Source: Rufibacter sp. DG15C (GTDB taxonomy: Bacteria; Bacteroidota; Bacteroidia; Cytophagales; Hymenobacteraceae). From it: a DNA stretch of 64,000 bases. Made by a program: the position numbers and the translations under genes. Position 1 is the first letter of the stretch, and each line of letters opens with the position of its first letter. The stretch covers positions 3,038,001-3,102,000 of the forward strand of contig NZ_CP010776.1 in the NCBI RefSeq assembly GCF_001577755.1, written 5' to 3'. The notes beneath the pieces are model-generated. The model saw only the letters and a program-made list of their open reading frames with translations, made no database searches and was not told the origin of the DNA. This document shows positions 25,973 to 35,329 of the stretch, in pieces.

Positions 25973-28168
25973 CTACAACGGCGGAAGATAGATCAGGAAC
26001 CTGGTGCCCACGCCAATCTGGCTGGTGACTTCAATGTGCCCGCCCATGGCATCTAAGTGGCTTTTAACCAGGTACAATCCCATGCCGCGCCCGTCCTGTT
26101 CTTTATGGAACCGCTTGTAGAGTTTAAAGATGTGGCCCCTGGCTTTTTCTGTGTCAAACCCAGAACCGTTGTCTGAAAAAGAGATGGCCGTGGCTTTCTC
26201 TTGGTTCCCGAAGCATTTGATGGAGATTTTGAGCGGTCTGTCCTCCGCCTTGTACTTGAGCGAATTGCTGATGAGGTTATGGAAGATGCTGTAAAGGTAG
26301 GCTTTGTTAGCCCTCGCAAACAGGCGCTCACTGGTCTTAATGGTTACCTCGGCGTTGGACTGGTCTAACTGCTCCTTGAAAGATGCCAGGGCTTGGTCCA
26401 GTACATCGCGCACGTCTACCTTCTCCAGCCATAGGTTCCCAGCGCTGTCTCGTACGGTTAGAATAGTGTTCATGTCCCGCAGCACCGTATCCAATTGCTG
26501 GATGCTCTGGCTAAGGTAGTCCAGGGAAATGTCAAAGGCCTTGGAGTTTTTGTCTGCCTGGCTCATGAGCTTGGTGATTCCCAGCGCATTAGAAACTGGC
26601 GACCGTAGGTTATGGGAGACAATGTAGGTAAACTTCTGCAGGTCGCTGTTCTGGCGGTACAAGTCATCTGCCAGCTTGGATAACTCCATCTCTGAGTTCT
26701 TAAGGTCTGTGATGTCTGTCTGTACCACCACATATGAAGTCAGTTCTCCTTTGTCATTGAAGATGGGAGAGATGTCCACGGAGAGCCACACGTCTGTGCC
26801 GTCTTTTCGGCCATTGGGGGCTTTAAAGGAGACCAACTCGCCTTTGTATAAATTTTCCCACGGCGGAGAAGCGTCTGTGTTTTGAGTATTATGGCTTTTT
26901 AAAAGGTGTTTGGGTTGTTGGCCAAGGGCTTCAGCCATGGTGTAGCCCATGAGTCTGGTAAAACCTACATTCACCCACTGAATGCGCCATTCACTGTCAC
27001 AAATGAGCACCCCGTTTTTGGTTTTGCTGGCAACAAGTGCTAGCCTTTCCAGTTCTTGTTCGTTGTGTACCTGGTCCGTGACATCTTGCAGGATGCCAAT
27101 AAAGCGCACCAATTTCCCTGCTTCTGAAAAGATTGGGGTAATGCCCATGGCAATGAATATCTCCTTGCCATCTTTGGTGTAATTGGTGAGCGTGGCATTA
27201 AACGGTTCTTGCTTGTGAAGCATGTCACGGATGTAACCTACCGTGGCTTGGTCTGTTTTAGGGCCTTGCATGAGTACCCCCGGCTTTTTGCCTACCATGT
27301 CTTCTAAGGTAAAGCCCATTAAATGGGTAAAGCCTTTGTTAACCCACTCCGTAATGCCATTGGCATCTGTGATGACCACCCCTTGGGTAATCTGGCTAGC
27401 CACCAATGCCAGTTTCTCTAGTTCTTCTTTGGTTTCTACAAACTCAGAGATATTATCAAAGTAGATGGATAGGCCTTCTTGAGAGGAGTATGCTTTGATT
27501 TTAAACCATTTCCCTAAGCCTCTGTGGTAGGTAGTAAAGGTAGCCGTGTTCCCTGTGTTCATCGCCTTGTATAGATGGGTATACGAAACTCCTCCAATGG
27601 CTTCTGGGAAAACCTTCCACAAAAACTCTCCATTGTGCAGGTGACGGTCTATGGGCAACAAACGCTCTGCTTCTTTATTGAAAAACGTAATCCGCCAATT
27701 GTTATCCACTATCAGCAAAGCGTCTGTGATACTTTCAAAAAGAGCATTCAGCTTCTGATTCTGCCTTTCTATGGTATAGGACGCCTCCACAATAGAAGAG
27801 ATGTCACGGGCCATGGAGTACATTGTGGCGTCTTCCTCTGACCAAACAGAAGACCATTGCACCGTCAATACATGTCCGTCTTTGTGCACGAGTCGGTTTT
27901 GAAAGTCCTTTCGTTTGGTGCCTGACATGAGCTCCTCTACCACCGCAATGGTTTTGGCAATGTCTGCTGGATAGATGAACTCTGTGAAATGCTTGTTAAT
28001 TACTTCTTCAGGGCGGTATCCAATGATGTCTAGGCTGGCATCGTTTATAAAAGTGTAAACACCATTGTAGTTTAAAGTGCATACCATGTCCAGGCAGACC
28101 TGCGCAAATTTCGGCCAATTGATGGTGCTATTTCCCATCTGCACAATATCTCTACTTTTCTCTCTCAC
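25973..28168 (-). CDS. Multi-PAS sensor histidine kinase (kinase A)
   Basis: This 731-residue soluble protein has no membrane segment. Four PAS units lie at about 18-125, 140-245, 252-365 and 373-490. The phospho-acceptor segment FTYIVSHNLRSPVSNALG has His519. The HATPase domain shows NLISNSLKYKAEDRPL (N box), SDNGSGF (G1) and GRGMGLYLVKSHLDAMGG (G2). It lacks a receiver domain. It is divergent from the kaiC-like gene across 555 bp. It is a clear paralogue of the kinase at 37876-40044, sharing GKWF(K/R)(I/V)KAY and GLSIYFD(N/D)I among others. MGNSTINWPK at 28138 is an alternative start. Confidence 0.92.
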   Translation of the reverse strand: MREKSRDIVQMGNSTINWPKFAQVCLDMVCTLNYNGVYTFINDASLDIIGYRPEEVINKHFTEFIYPADIAKTIAVVEELMSGTKRKDFQNRLVHKDGHVLTVQWSSVWSEEDATMYSMARDISSIVEASYTIERQNQKLNALFESITDALLIVDNNWRITFFNKEAERLLPIDRHLHNGEFLWKVFPEAIGGVSYTHLYKAMNTGNTATFTTYHRGLGKWFKIKAYSSQEGLSIYFDNISEFVETKEELEKLALVASQITQGVVITDANGITEWVNKGFTHLMGFTLEDMVGKKPGVLMQGPKTDQATVGYIRDMLHKQEPFNATLTNYTKDGKEIFIAMGITPIFSEAGKLVRFIGILQDVTDQVHNEQELERLALVASKTKNGVLICDSEWRIQWVNVGFTRLMGYTMAEALGQQPKHLLKSHNTQNTDASPPWENLYKGELVSFKAPNGRKDGTDVWLSVDISPIFNDKGELTSYVVVQTDITDLKNSEMELSKLADDLYRQNSDLQKFTYIVSHNLRSPVSNALGITKLMSQADKNSKAFDISLDYLSQSIQQLDTVLRDMNTILTVRDSAGNLWLEKVDVRDVLDQALASFKEQLDQSNAEVTIKTSERLFARANKAYLYSIFHNLISNSLKYKAEDRPLKISIKCFGNQEKATAISFSDNGSGFDTEKARGHIFKLYKRFHKEQDGRGMGLYLVKSHLDAMGGHIEVTSQIGVGTRFLIYLPPL

Positions 28169-28723
28169 AACACACCCCTTTGTTTTATAGAACGAAGTAT
28201 GTCCTTGATTGATTGGCTTTTACTGGAAAATAATTGAGCGTTAGCAAGAAATGCTATTTCTATAATTTTCCGATGCAATGTCTCCAGTAAATGGAGAGGT
28301 GAGTGTGACGAAAGAAAAGGAATAAGAGAGGTTTAATTACCAAGAGGTGCCGATTTTGGCTTGTTTTCTGGAAAGTAGTCCAAAATCGAGGTTAGTAATT
28401 TATTAGGGAAATAATACTGCCGAAGCGAAGATAAAGCAGATAGGTATAAATTCTGAGGTGAGGATATCTACATAAACGGCTCTTCTTTTCTTGGTGGCAT
28501 TATATCCAAGTAGCTGAGCATAGGGAGAATAAGGTTGAACCGTAAGTAATATCATCTCTCTTCCGGTTTAAATCTACCTTTCACGTATAAGCACATATAT
28601 AAGCGGTGTATCCAGCTACAGTTCAATGTTAAGAGAGCAAAATTAAGCTCTTCTCCTTTCCCTAAGGTCTTCCTTCAGGCCAAGGCCGCCTTTGTCCAAA
28701 TTCCACTCAGCTCTAATTTCAGT
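28169..28723. other. Divergent intergenic region between kinase A and kaiC-like gene
   Basis: This 555-bp non-coding region must hold the promoters of both divergent genes. It contains palindromic repeat copy 9. I see no confident promoter pair or recognisable RNA. Confidence 0.5.
28351..28388. repeat. Palindromic intergenic repeat, copy 9
   Basis: CGATTTTGGCTTG, TTTTCTGGAAAG, TAGTCCAAAATCG. The third stem base changed on both arms (CGA / TCG), a compensatory substitution. It is the last copy before an approximately 18.5-kb stretch with none. Confidence 0.9.
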
Positions 28724-30190
28724 ATGATTCTCAAGAAACTAATTACCGGCATTGCCGCATTTGACCATATCTCAGAGGGTGGCCTGCCATTAGGCAGAAC
28801 CACGCTTGTCACCGGCAGCACGGGCAGCGCTAAAACTCTTTTTGGTGCTCAGTTCCTAGCCATGGGTATCATGGAGTTTGACCAACCTGGCGTTTTCGTG
28901 ACGTTTGAAGAGCACCCAGATGACATACGAAGCAACTTGAGAAGCTTCAACTGGGACATAGATGCTTGGGAAAAGGCAGGGAAATGGGTGTTTGTAGACG
29001 CTTCGCCCAAAGAAGAGGATACAATAGCCGTGGGTGAGTTCAACTTGAACGCGTTTCGTGTACGGTTAGAACATGCCATTGCCAAAACCAAGGCGAAGCG
29101 GGTAGTAATTGATTCTATAGGCAGCGTTTTCTTACAATTTCCGGAAGAGACATTCACCATCAGGAGGGAGCTCTCCAAGATTGTGATGGCGTTGAGGCGG
29201 TTGCAAGTAACTTCCATCATTACGGCAGAGCGTACCGAGGAGTACGGGAAGATTTCAAGGTACGGGGTGGAGGAGTTCTTGACAGACAACGTCATCATTC
29301 TAAGGAATGTGCTCAGCAATGAAAAACGCCGCCGCACCATTGAAATCCTAAAGTTTAGAGGAAGCAATCATGTGAAAGGAGAGAGCCCTTTCACCTTGAC
29401 CCCAGAACGGGCAGTGGTGATTGTGCCCCTTTCTGCCATGCGCCTTGATCATAAATCTTCTAACAAAAGGATACCTTCAGGTGTACCGGCGCTAGACGAA
29501 ATGTGCGGGGGTGGCTTTTTTAGGGATTCACTCATTCTAATCTCTGGCGCTACAGGGGCGGGTAAGACGCTTATGGTTTCCAGTTTTATAAACGGCATGG
29601 AAGATGAGAAGGAAACCGGTCTTATCATGGCTTTTGAAGAAAGCCGGGAGCAGTTGTTCCGTAACTCAAAGGCCTGGGGACAGGATTTGGAAAAGCTAGA
29701 AAAGGATGGCCGGCTCAAAGTAGTATGCATTTATCCAGAGGTTGCTTCATTAGAAGAACACCTAGTCCACATCCAGGAACTGGTCAAGGAATTGAAGCCT
29801 TCACGCATTGCGATAGACAGTATATCTGCACTTACCCGAAATCCGTCTGATAGCGGGTTTCAGGAGTTTATAACCGCGCTAACGGCCTTCTTGAAACACG
29901 AGGAAATCACTTGCCTGTTCACTGCCACCACTCCTATGCTCACTGGAGGCACCTCGGTCACGGAAGGCAGCATTGCCACCATCACAGACACCATCATTTT
30001 ACTGCGTTACGTGGAGAAGCCCGGAAATATGCTCCGTTGCCTCTCTGTCCTGAAAATGCGCGGGACTAACCATGATTCTTCCATTAGAAGGTATTCTATA
30101 GACGGCGCCGGCATAAGAATAGGGGAGCCTCTGGAAATACTTAGTGGAATATTGAGTGGTAACCCAGTCGTTATCAGCCAGAATGAATAG
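28724..30190 (+). CDS. KaiC-like circadian-clock-family ATPase (two RecA domains)
   Basis: The 488-residue protein has two KaiC domains. CI (about 1-240) has Walker A GSTGSAKT (31-38) and catalytic Glu pair FEEH (62-63). CII (about 245-475) has Walker A GATGAGKT (275-282) and FEES (305-306). The region matching the cyanobacterial phosphorylation loop reads SVTEGSIATITDT (411-423): the Thr432 equivalent (Thr419) and Thr426 equivalent (Thr413) are kept, but the Ser431 equivalent is Ala418. The tail after the CII core is short (ends NPVVISQNE), so the peptide that binds KaiA in cyanobacteria seems missing. A KaiB-like gene follows 59 bp later. It could keep time, or act as a stress or redox switch. 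Confidence 0.92.
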   Translation: MILKKLITGIAAFDHISEGGLPLGRTTLVTGSTGSAKTLFGAQFLAMGIMEFDQPGVFVTFEEHPDDIRSNLRSFNWDIDAWEKAGKWVFVDASPKEEDTIAVGEFNLNAFRVRLEHAIAKTKAKRVVIDSIGSVFLQFPEETFTIRRELSKIVMALRRLQVTSIITAERTEEYGKISRYGVEEFLTDNVIILRNVLSNEKRRRTIEILKFRGSNHVKGESPFTLTPERAVVIVPLSAMRLDHKSSNKRIPSGVPALDEMCGGGFFRDSLILISGATGAGKTLMVSSFINGMEDEKETGLIMAFEESREQLFRNSKAWGQDLEKLEKDGRLKVVCIYPEVASLEEHLVHIQELVKELKPSRIAIDSISALTRNPSDSGFQEFITALTAFLKHEEITCLFTATTPMLTGGTSVTEGSIATITDTIILLRYVEKPGNMLRCLSVLKMRGTNHDSSIRRYSIDGAGIRIGEPLEILSGILSGNPVVISQNE

Positions 30191-30249
30191 AGAAACGCCA
30201 TTACGGCAGCTGCCGGATAAATTTTTGGCAGCGAAACAAAACAGCAACA

Positions 30250-30537
30250 ATGGCTAAATATAGAATACAGCTTTATATAAGCGGCGAGACGCAGACCACC
30301 ATCAAGGCCAAGGGGATGATGGACAGTATCTGCACAGATCACCTTAAGGGAGACTGTGATATAGAAGTGATTGACATCTTAGTTGATCCGGAGAAAGCTG
30401 AGGAGGAGGGAATCATGGCCATTCCTACATTGATTAGAAAATCACCTTTGCCAGAGATTAGACTTATAGGTGCTTTGACCATCAAAACCAGAATCATTAC
30501 AGGCCTTGGGATTGAGATGGAGGATGTAGAAGGGTAG
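30250..30537 (+). CDS. KaiB-like thioredoxin-fold protein
   Basis: The 95-residue protein starts MAKYRIQLYISGETQTTIKAK and contains IEVIDILVDPEKAEEEGIMAIPTLIRKSPLPEIRLIGAL. This matches the KaiB pattern of a strand, a helix, the V-I-D-(V/I)-L...P-x-x-A-E motif and a (A/I)-x-P-T-L turn. Length is close to KaiB (about 100). KaiB binds the KaiC CI ring in cyanobacteria after a fold switch. It follows the kaiC-like gene on the same strand, so the pair is almost certainly an operon. A SasA-type N-terminal sensor domain is an alternative relation, but the free-standing size favours KaiB. Confidence 0.88.
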   Translation: MAKYRIQLYISGETQTTIKAKGMMDSICTDHLKGDCDIEVIDILVDPEKAEEEGIMAIPTLIRKSPLPEIRLIGALTIKTRIITGLGIEMEDVEG

Positions 30538-30634
30538 GTACCTTAACATGATCCTAGATACATCACCAAATGCATATTTCCTTAAAAAGAGTAAGCAATA
30601 AAAGCATTCTATTCTGCGCAAGCCATTATTACCT

Positions 30635-30661
30635 AAAACCCCGGTTCATCCGGGGTTTTTA
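30635..30661. terminator. Bidirectional terminator after kaiB-like gene
   Basis: AAAACCCCGG-ttcat-CCGGGGTTTTT is a strong GC stem with a T tract. It lies between the kaiB-like gene (+) and the convergent small gene ending at 30669 (-). Confidence 0.85.
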
Positions 30662-30668
30662 ATTATTG

Positions 30669-30968
30669 TTAAAGATTACTTTCCCTTAAATAATACCAGA
30701 TGACCGCCTTGGCAAATCCAACGCCTTCTTCTACTGTGCCGCGTTCAATCTGTTGCTTTGCAAACTGCATTTTTATTCTGCAATAGTTGACAACGTGGTC
30801 ATAATGGTTCTCGGTGGGTTTGTGGGCAGTCAAATCCTCAAATACCTTAAGGGAACGGTCAATACAAAGAAGGTTCTCTTGCATGAAGCCAGATTTACCC
30901 TCGTTCAGCACTTCCATATCGCCAAGGATGGTGCGCAAAGCATATACACTCTTCTCAGAATATGGCAT
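30669..30968 (-). CDS. Hypothetical helical protein
   Basis: The 99-residue protein MPYSEKSVYALRTILGDMEV... is predicted to be mostly alpha-helical. It has two Cys (Cys35 and one in NYC), no signal peptide and no membrane segment. I do not recognise the family. It is convergent with kaiC-kaiB and shares their terminator. The AT-rich 255 bp on its upstream side should carry its promoter. A function related to the Kai module is possible only by position. Confidence 0.65.
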   Translation of the reverse strand: MPYSEKSVYALRTILGDMEVLNEGKSGFMQENLLCIDRSLKVFEDLTAHKPTENHYDHVVNYCRIKMQFAKQQIERGTVEEGVGFAKAVIWYYLRESNL

Positions 30969-31224
30969 TTAATTTACCTGTAGATTATGGCTGCGGTGTT
31001 GCCTCCATTAGTGTAAATCAAATGTACTGCTATTAAATGTTGTGATTTTGGAAAAGGTGATGGTATAAATACTGATTTATTTATTGACGTGATAACTAAT
31101 GGACATAGGTCCTTTGCCTATGTACTTAATTGAATCAATGAAGGTAAAGCATACATGCGATTATGCTTCTTATGGTAGTATCAATAAGCTAATTGCGAAA
31201 CATATTATACTTCACCAATAAAGA

Positions 31225-32661
31225 CTAACTCATGGCTACTTTCCTAGGGGCAATGTTCTGGTTGGATCTAAAGAGGTTGTCAGGGTCATATTTGGTTTTC
31301 ACTTCTACCAGGCGTTTATAGTTGGCGCCGTAGGCAGCCTTTATTCGGTCTGTTTCTTCTTCTGTGAGAAAGTTGACATAAACCCCGCCCGTTGCATACT
31401 CAGCTGTCTCCCGGAAGAAATTGCGAGACCAGGTAATGCAGGCTTCGTCTTCTGCAGGTGTTTCCCAGCGACCGTGTACGTTCATAATGAAATTGGAATC
31501 ACGGTGAGGGTAGGCCGTTTCTTCTTCGCCAATTCTGTTCATCTGTCCTCCTACCAGGCCAATAAAAATTTCTGTATGAGGAGATGGCAGCTTGTTCACG
31601 TATTCAATTACTTTGTCTAGCAATCCATCACTAAGGGTTTGGAAATTGTGTGACTTCCAATAGTTACGGGCACCTGCCGTTAATAATGGATCAAACGTTT
31701 TCTGCCAAGCGGCATAAGTATGGGGGCCTATCACGTCAGCAATAGGGCTTCCGAAGTTGCGTAATGGTTGTAGAATCCGTTCCCCTTCGCCAATATCTCC
31801 ATTATGGAAAGCAGCAAGCACCACTACTGGTTTGCCATGGAATTCTGTAGGTATAAAAGGGAGGGGTGGAGCGAGCCGCATCACGGTCCAGACTGCGGTT
31901 TCGTCAGGCAAATCTGCCACAAACGCGCGGTAAAACTGTAGAACTTGCTTTGCATTATCAAATGGATGCACAATAAGCCCAGAGAGTATTTCTGGCCCTA
32001 CTGGATGGAGCTGAAACTCAAAGGACGTCACAACCCCAAAATTACCGCCACCACCCCGAATAGCCCAAAATAAGTCTTGATTTGACTCCTTGCTTGCTTG
32101 GACTAGTTGCCCATCTGCTGTGACAACATCAGCTGAAAGTAAGTTGTCTATGGTCATGCCATACTTCCGGCTGAGCCAGCCAAATCCGCCACCAAGGGTA
32201 AGGCCAGAAATGCCGGTAGTGGAGTTGATGCCGGTTGGGGTGGCCAACCCGAAGGCTTGGGCCTCATGGTCAAAGTCTGCTAGCGTGCAACCTGGTTCTA
32301 CCCGTGCAGTGCGTCTCATAGGATCAATATGCACCGAGTCCATTGGCTTTAGATCTATCATCAGGCCTCCTTCACATACAGCGCTCCCAGCAATATTATG
32401 ACCACAGCCACGTACAGATATTCGCATCTCATGCTTTTTTGCAAAGTTGACTGCCTGCACCACATCTGCTGCGCCGTGGCATCGGACAATTAACCCGGGT
32501 CGGCGATTAATCATACCATTCCAAATTGCCCTAACCTCATCATACTGAGTTGAGGAAGGAGTAACGAGTTCACCATGCAGGCTTTCTGAGAAGCTGGAGA
32601 TTTCTTCTTCGGAAAGCTCAGTGGTAGAACCGTCAATCTTGCTGATGACATACTTGTTCAT
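31225..32661 (-). CDS. FAD-binding oxidoreductase with berberine-bridge (BBE) domain
   Basis: The 478-residue protein has a PCMH-type FAD domain: RPGLIVRCHGAADVVQAVNFAKKH, RGCGHNIAGSAVCEGG (His likely carries the covalent flavin), TGINSTTGISGLTLGGGFGWLSRKYG, and GGGGNFGVVTSFEF. The C-terminal BBE element is YKRLVEVKTKYDPDNLFRSNQNI. The family oxidises carbohydrates, alcohols or secondary metabolites with O2; the substrate is unknown. No signal peptide is seen. It is flanked by long AT-rich gaps and reads as a single transferred unit. Confidence 0.9.
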   Translation of the reverse strand: MNKYVISKIDGSTTELSEEEISSFSESLHGELVTPSSTQYDEVRAIWNGMINRRPGLIVRCHGAADVVQAVNFAKKHEMRISVRGCGHNIAGSAVCEGGLMIDLKPMDSVHIDPMRRTARVEPGCTLADFDHEAQAFGLATPTGINSTTGISGLTLGGGFGWLSRKYGMTIDNLLSADVVTADGQLVQASKESNQDLFWAIRGGGGNFGVVTSFEFQLHPVGPEILSGLIVHPFDNAKQVLQFYRAFVADLPDETAVWTVMRLAPPLPFIPTEFHGKPVVVLAAFHNGDIGEGERILQPLRNFGSPIADVIGPHTYAAWQKTFDPLLTAGARNYWKSHNFQTLSDGLLDKVIEYVNKLPSPHTEIFIGLVGGQMNRIGEEETAYPHRDSNFIMNVHGRWETPAEDEACITWSRNFFRETAEYATGGVYVNFLTEEETDRIKAAYGANYKRLVEVKTKYDPDNLFRSNQNIAPRKVAMS

Positions 32662-33642
32662 TTTACCTTCTTGCTTTAGTTTATTATCACGTTGAAGTCA
32701 AGGTGTACTAATTAACCTTGGGGGAGGCAATTGAAAGGAAGTAGTATTCTTAATTATAGTACGAAATTTTTGATAGTTATGGCTTGGTTAGTGAAAGGTG
32801 TTGCGGGTTTATTTATATATTAGTAATGAAATACTTAATTTATAAAGTAGTTGATAATAGATATATTTAAATTATTAATAATAAATTAGTTTAAGTGATT
32901 ATTTAACTAGCCTCTTCTTTTGGTGTAGGTGTTGCAGGTGTTACAAATCCAGGTCTTAATTTATTTAAATACACTTCTTCTTCAGTTTGTTTGATAGGAA
33001 AATATTGAATACAGTGATGCTGTTGTGTGTTATTTATAACAAATATGAAGATTAGTATTTTGCTGCAAAATATTTGTTATTTGTGACCAAACTTTCCTTA
33101 GTGAAATAAGTATAAACCTGTAGAGTTGGTATAAATACTTACTTTACGAGGACCCCTCTATCAATCCCCCCGATGAGGAAGAAAGGAACCGAGCCATACT
33201 AGTTGTCGGTTTTATACAAGCCATTGAGCGGTTAAAGCTGTTTGTAGCTGCTACTAATCAATTTCCAAGCTTGCGAGACTTTGTCTAAAAAAATTCATGC
33301 ATTTTATTTGGCATCCTGTACAGAAAAATTAACTGTCTAGTGGTTTTAATACTTAGGACGTAATTCTAATTACTTAGAATATTTTTTTTGTTATGCCCTC
33401 TATCGCAGGCCTTATCCTGCTCTATCTTGCTTTTCTATTTAAATCCTATTTTATTTTAATTGCTACCCTAAGGTCATAGCCAGTAGGCAGTTTCTCAATT
33501 GATTTCATGGTAATAATCAATTGGTGGTTTTTTTAAAACTATCCTAGTTATTCTTTTGCTAAAAAATATATTTGTTGCTATTGGGTTATGTGAGTTATTT
33601 GCTTTTATGTCATAATAATGAAATGAATTAATACTCAACATT
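32662..33642. other. Nearly 1-kb AT-rich region with a 54-codon open remnant
   Basis: This gap between the flavin oxidase and the T9SS gene is strongly AT-rich. From 33124 to the TAA at 33286 there is an open stretch with no start codon, reading ...EDPSINPPDEEERNRAILVVGFIQAIERLKLF..., which looks like the C-terminal end of a lost gene. I do not recognise it. The rest shows no ORF, tRNA or clear terminator. Confidence 0.4.
33124..33288 (+). pseudogene. Possible C-terminal gene remnant
   Basis: Fifty-four sense codons run from just after a TAG to a TAA. Composition is protein-like (acidic start, then an amphipathic helix ILVVGFIQAIERLKLFVAA and NQFPSLRDFV), unlike the AT-rich surroundings. There is no ATG, GTG or TTG near its beginning. 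I cannot name a family; it could be chance. Confidence 0.25.
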
Positions 33643-35091
33643 ATGGAAAATCTTTCCTTATCATATCTAACTCTTTGCTCTGCCGGATACAGCGGTAATT
33701 GTAAAGAGTCCCAAGTAAAGACTGTCACGTTTTGGAAAACAGCATTGGCCTTTATAGGTCTTTTACTAGTTGCATTCACCTCTTCTGCCCAAGTGGTACT
33801 ACCTCCTGAAAGCAGATGTACCTCTAAAGATCTTGAGCTGGTTGACGCTTTTCTGGACGTGCCTGCCTGCCAGTCCTGTGATCCAGGTGATTTAATAACC
33901 GCCCCATTGAAACTTTCCATTGCCAACAAGACAGGATCTACCCGAACTAGCTTCGCCTTTTGGGGAGATATTGTCATCAAAAGCAGTTACGGAAATGTGG
34001 TCTATCAAGCCCAGATAACAGGCTGTAAGGGCCCTATCATTAAAACTGACACTACTACACTGCCCTTTGAAGTAATTGTCATTGAAGTAAAAATTGATTC
34101 GACTAACTCTGGTTCTGGGATAAGTGGTACGCAGATTTCTTATGAGTGTGGCTCTACCATAGACCTCACCAACTTGTTCCTGGCCTGGACGGACGCCTCC
34201 CCAAAAAGTACTTGTAGTACTTTGAAATCTAATCTCATTGCCCCTAAATGTGGAACCTTGCCTGCCATTGCAGTATCTACCGGTTTAACAGCCTCTTCTG
34301 TACCCACCAATGTAACGTGCTCTGGCGATGGCAATGGAGCAATTGACTTATCAATATCTGGTGGTTCAGCTCCTTATACTTACGCCTGGGTAGCTTCTAA
34401 TGGTGGTGTTATCCCAACAGGACAAGAGGATAACCAAGACCTGACGGATCTTGTGCCTGGTACATATGTATGTACTGTGACAGATGGAAGCGGATGCCAG
34501 GCAACTAGTTCTGAAACAATCACTCAGCCAGATGAAGTCTTGAGGCCTGCTGTCACCGTGGTGGAACCATCTATTTGCGCACTTGTCCCATACGGCACGG
34601 TGACAGTAACCTCCCCGCTGGGTGCAGATTATGAGTATAGCAATGATGGGGGAAATGACTGGCAAGACAGCGTCACTTTCCATGTGAATGCCGGCGCCGG
34701 GTTCAGTATTACAGTAAGGAGTAAGAGCAGTGGTTGCGTATCTCCTGCAACAGATTGTGATAACTACCAATCAACAGACAGGGTGGTTCCAACTTCTATA
34801 AAAGCACCCAATTCCTCAGGTCCCCTTAAAGAGGAGATGATGGTCGCTTACCCTATTCCGTTCAGTGATAGAACAACAGTGGAGTTTAAGTCTAAGAAGG
34901 GTGAAGAATACGTGATCAACCTTTATGATATGAGCGGCACTATGGTAAAACAACTGAAATCTGGCAAAGCCAAAGCGAATGAAGTCGTCAAGGTAGAAGT
35001 TGATGGAAGAGGCATACAAGAGGGAGTATACCTGGCTCGCAAAATTAGTAAGTCAGGGGTGAGCTCTGTCAAGCTACTTAAAAAGAACTAA
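33643..35091 (+). CDS. Secreted protein with SprB-like repeat and type IX sorting domain
   Basis: The 482-residue protein has its signal peptide from about residue 26 (KTVTFWKTALAFIGLLLVAFTSSAQ), after an unusually long n-region, so the true start is uncertain. Residues about 45-200 are a Cys-containing domain that I do not recognise. Residues about 220-300 match a SprB-type repeat (VTCSGDGNGAIDLSISGGSAPYTYAW ... GTYVCTVTDGSGC). The end (AYPIPFSDRTTVEF ... LYDMSGTMVKQL ... GVYLARKI) is a type A T9SS sorting domain. It should be exported by the type IX system and be surface-linked or released. A hairpin follows its stop. Confidence 0.85.
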   Translation: MENLSLSYLTLCSAGYSGNCKESQVKTVTFWKTALAFIGLLLVAFTSSAQVVLPPESRCTSKDLELVDAFLDVPACQSCDPGDLITAPLKLSIANKTGSTRTSFAFWGDIVIKSSYGNVVYQAQITGCKGPIIKTDTTTLPFEVIVIEVKIDSTNSGSGISGTQISYECGSTIDLTNLFLAWTDASPKSTCSTLKSNLIAPKCGTLPAIAVSTGLTASSVPTNVTCSGDGNGAIDLSISGGSAPYTYAWVASNGGVIPTGQEDNQDLTDLVPGTYVCTVTDGSGCQATSSETITQPDEVLRPAVTVVEPSICALVPYGTVTVTSPLGADYEYSNDGGNDWQDSVTFHVNAGAGFSITVRSKSSGCVSPATDCDNYQSTDRVVPTSIKAPNSSGPLKEEMMVAYPIPFSDRTTVEFKSKKGEEYVINLYDMSGTMVKQLKSGKAKANEVVKVEVDGRGIQEGVYLARKISKSGVSSVKLLKKN

Positions 35092-35109
35092 CCAAGTATA
35101 TTAACTAAA

Positions 35110-35152
35110 CAGGAAGGCGTCAGCGAAATAAATATTTGCTGACGCCTTCCTG
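35110..35152. terminator. Long hairpin downstream of T9SS cargo gene
   Basis: CAGGAAGGCGTCAGCGAAATA pairs perfectly with its complement. No T tract follows, so it may terminate poorly or protect the 3' end. Confidence 0.65.
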
Positions 35153-35329
35153 TCTTAATGTAGTTAGTTAAAGTGAATTGTATAAGCTTAAAGGAAATTA
35201 GACTACAATGGTAAAATGCTGGTTGTTAGGAAGTTGAATAATTGAAATTTGTAACATTTCGTAACCAAATTGTATCATTTAGGTTTAAGATATAAATGGT
35301 ATTGTTACAATATAAATAAGTTAAATGTT

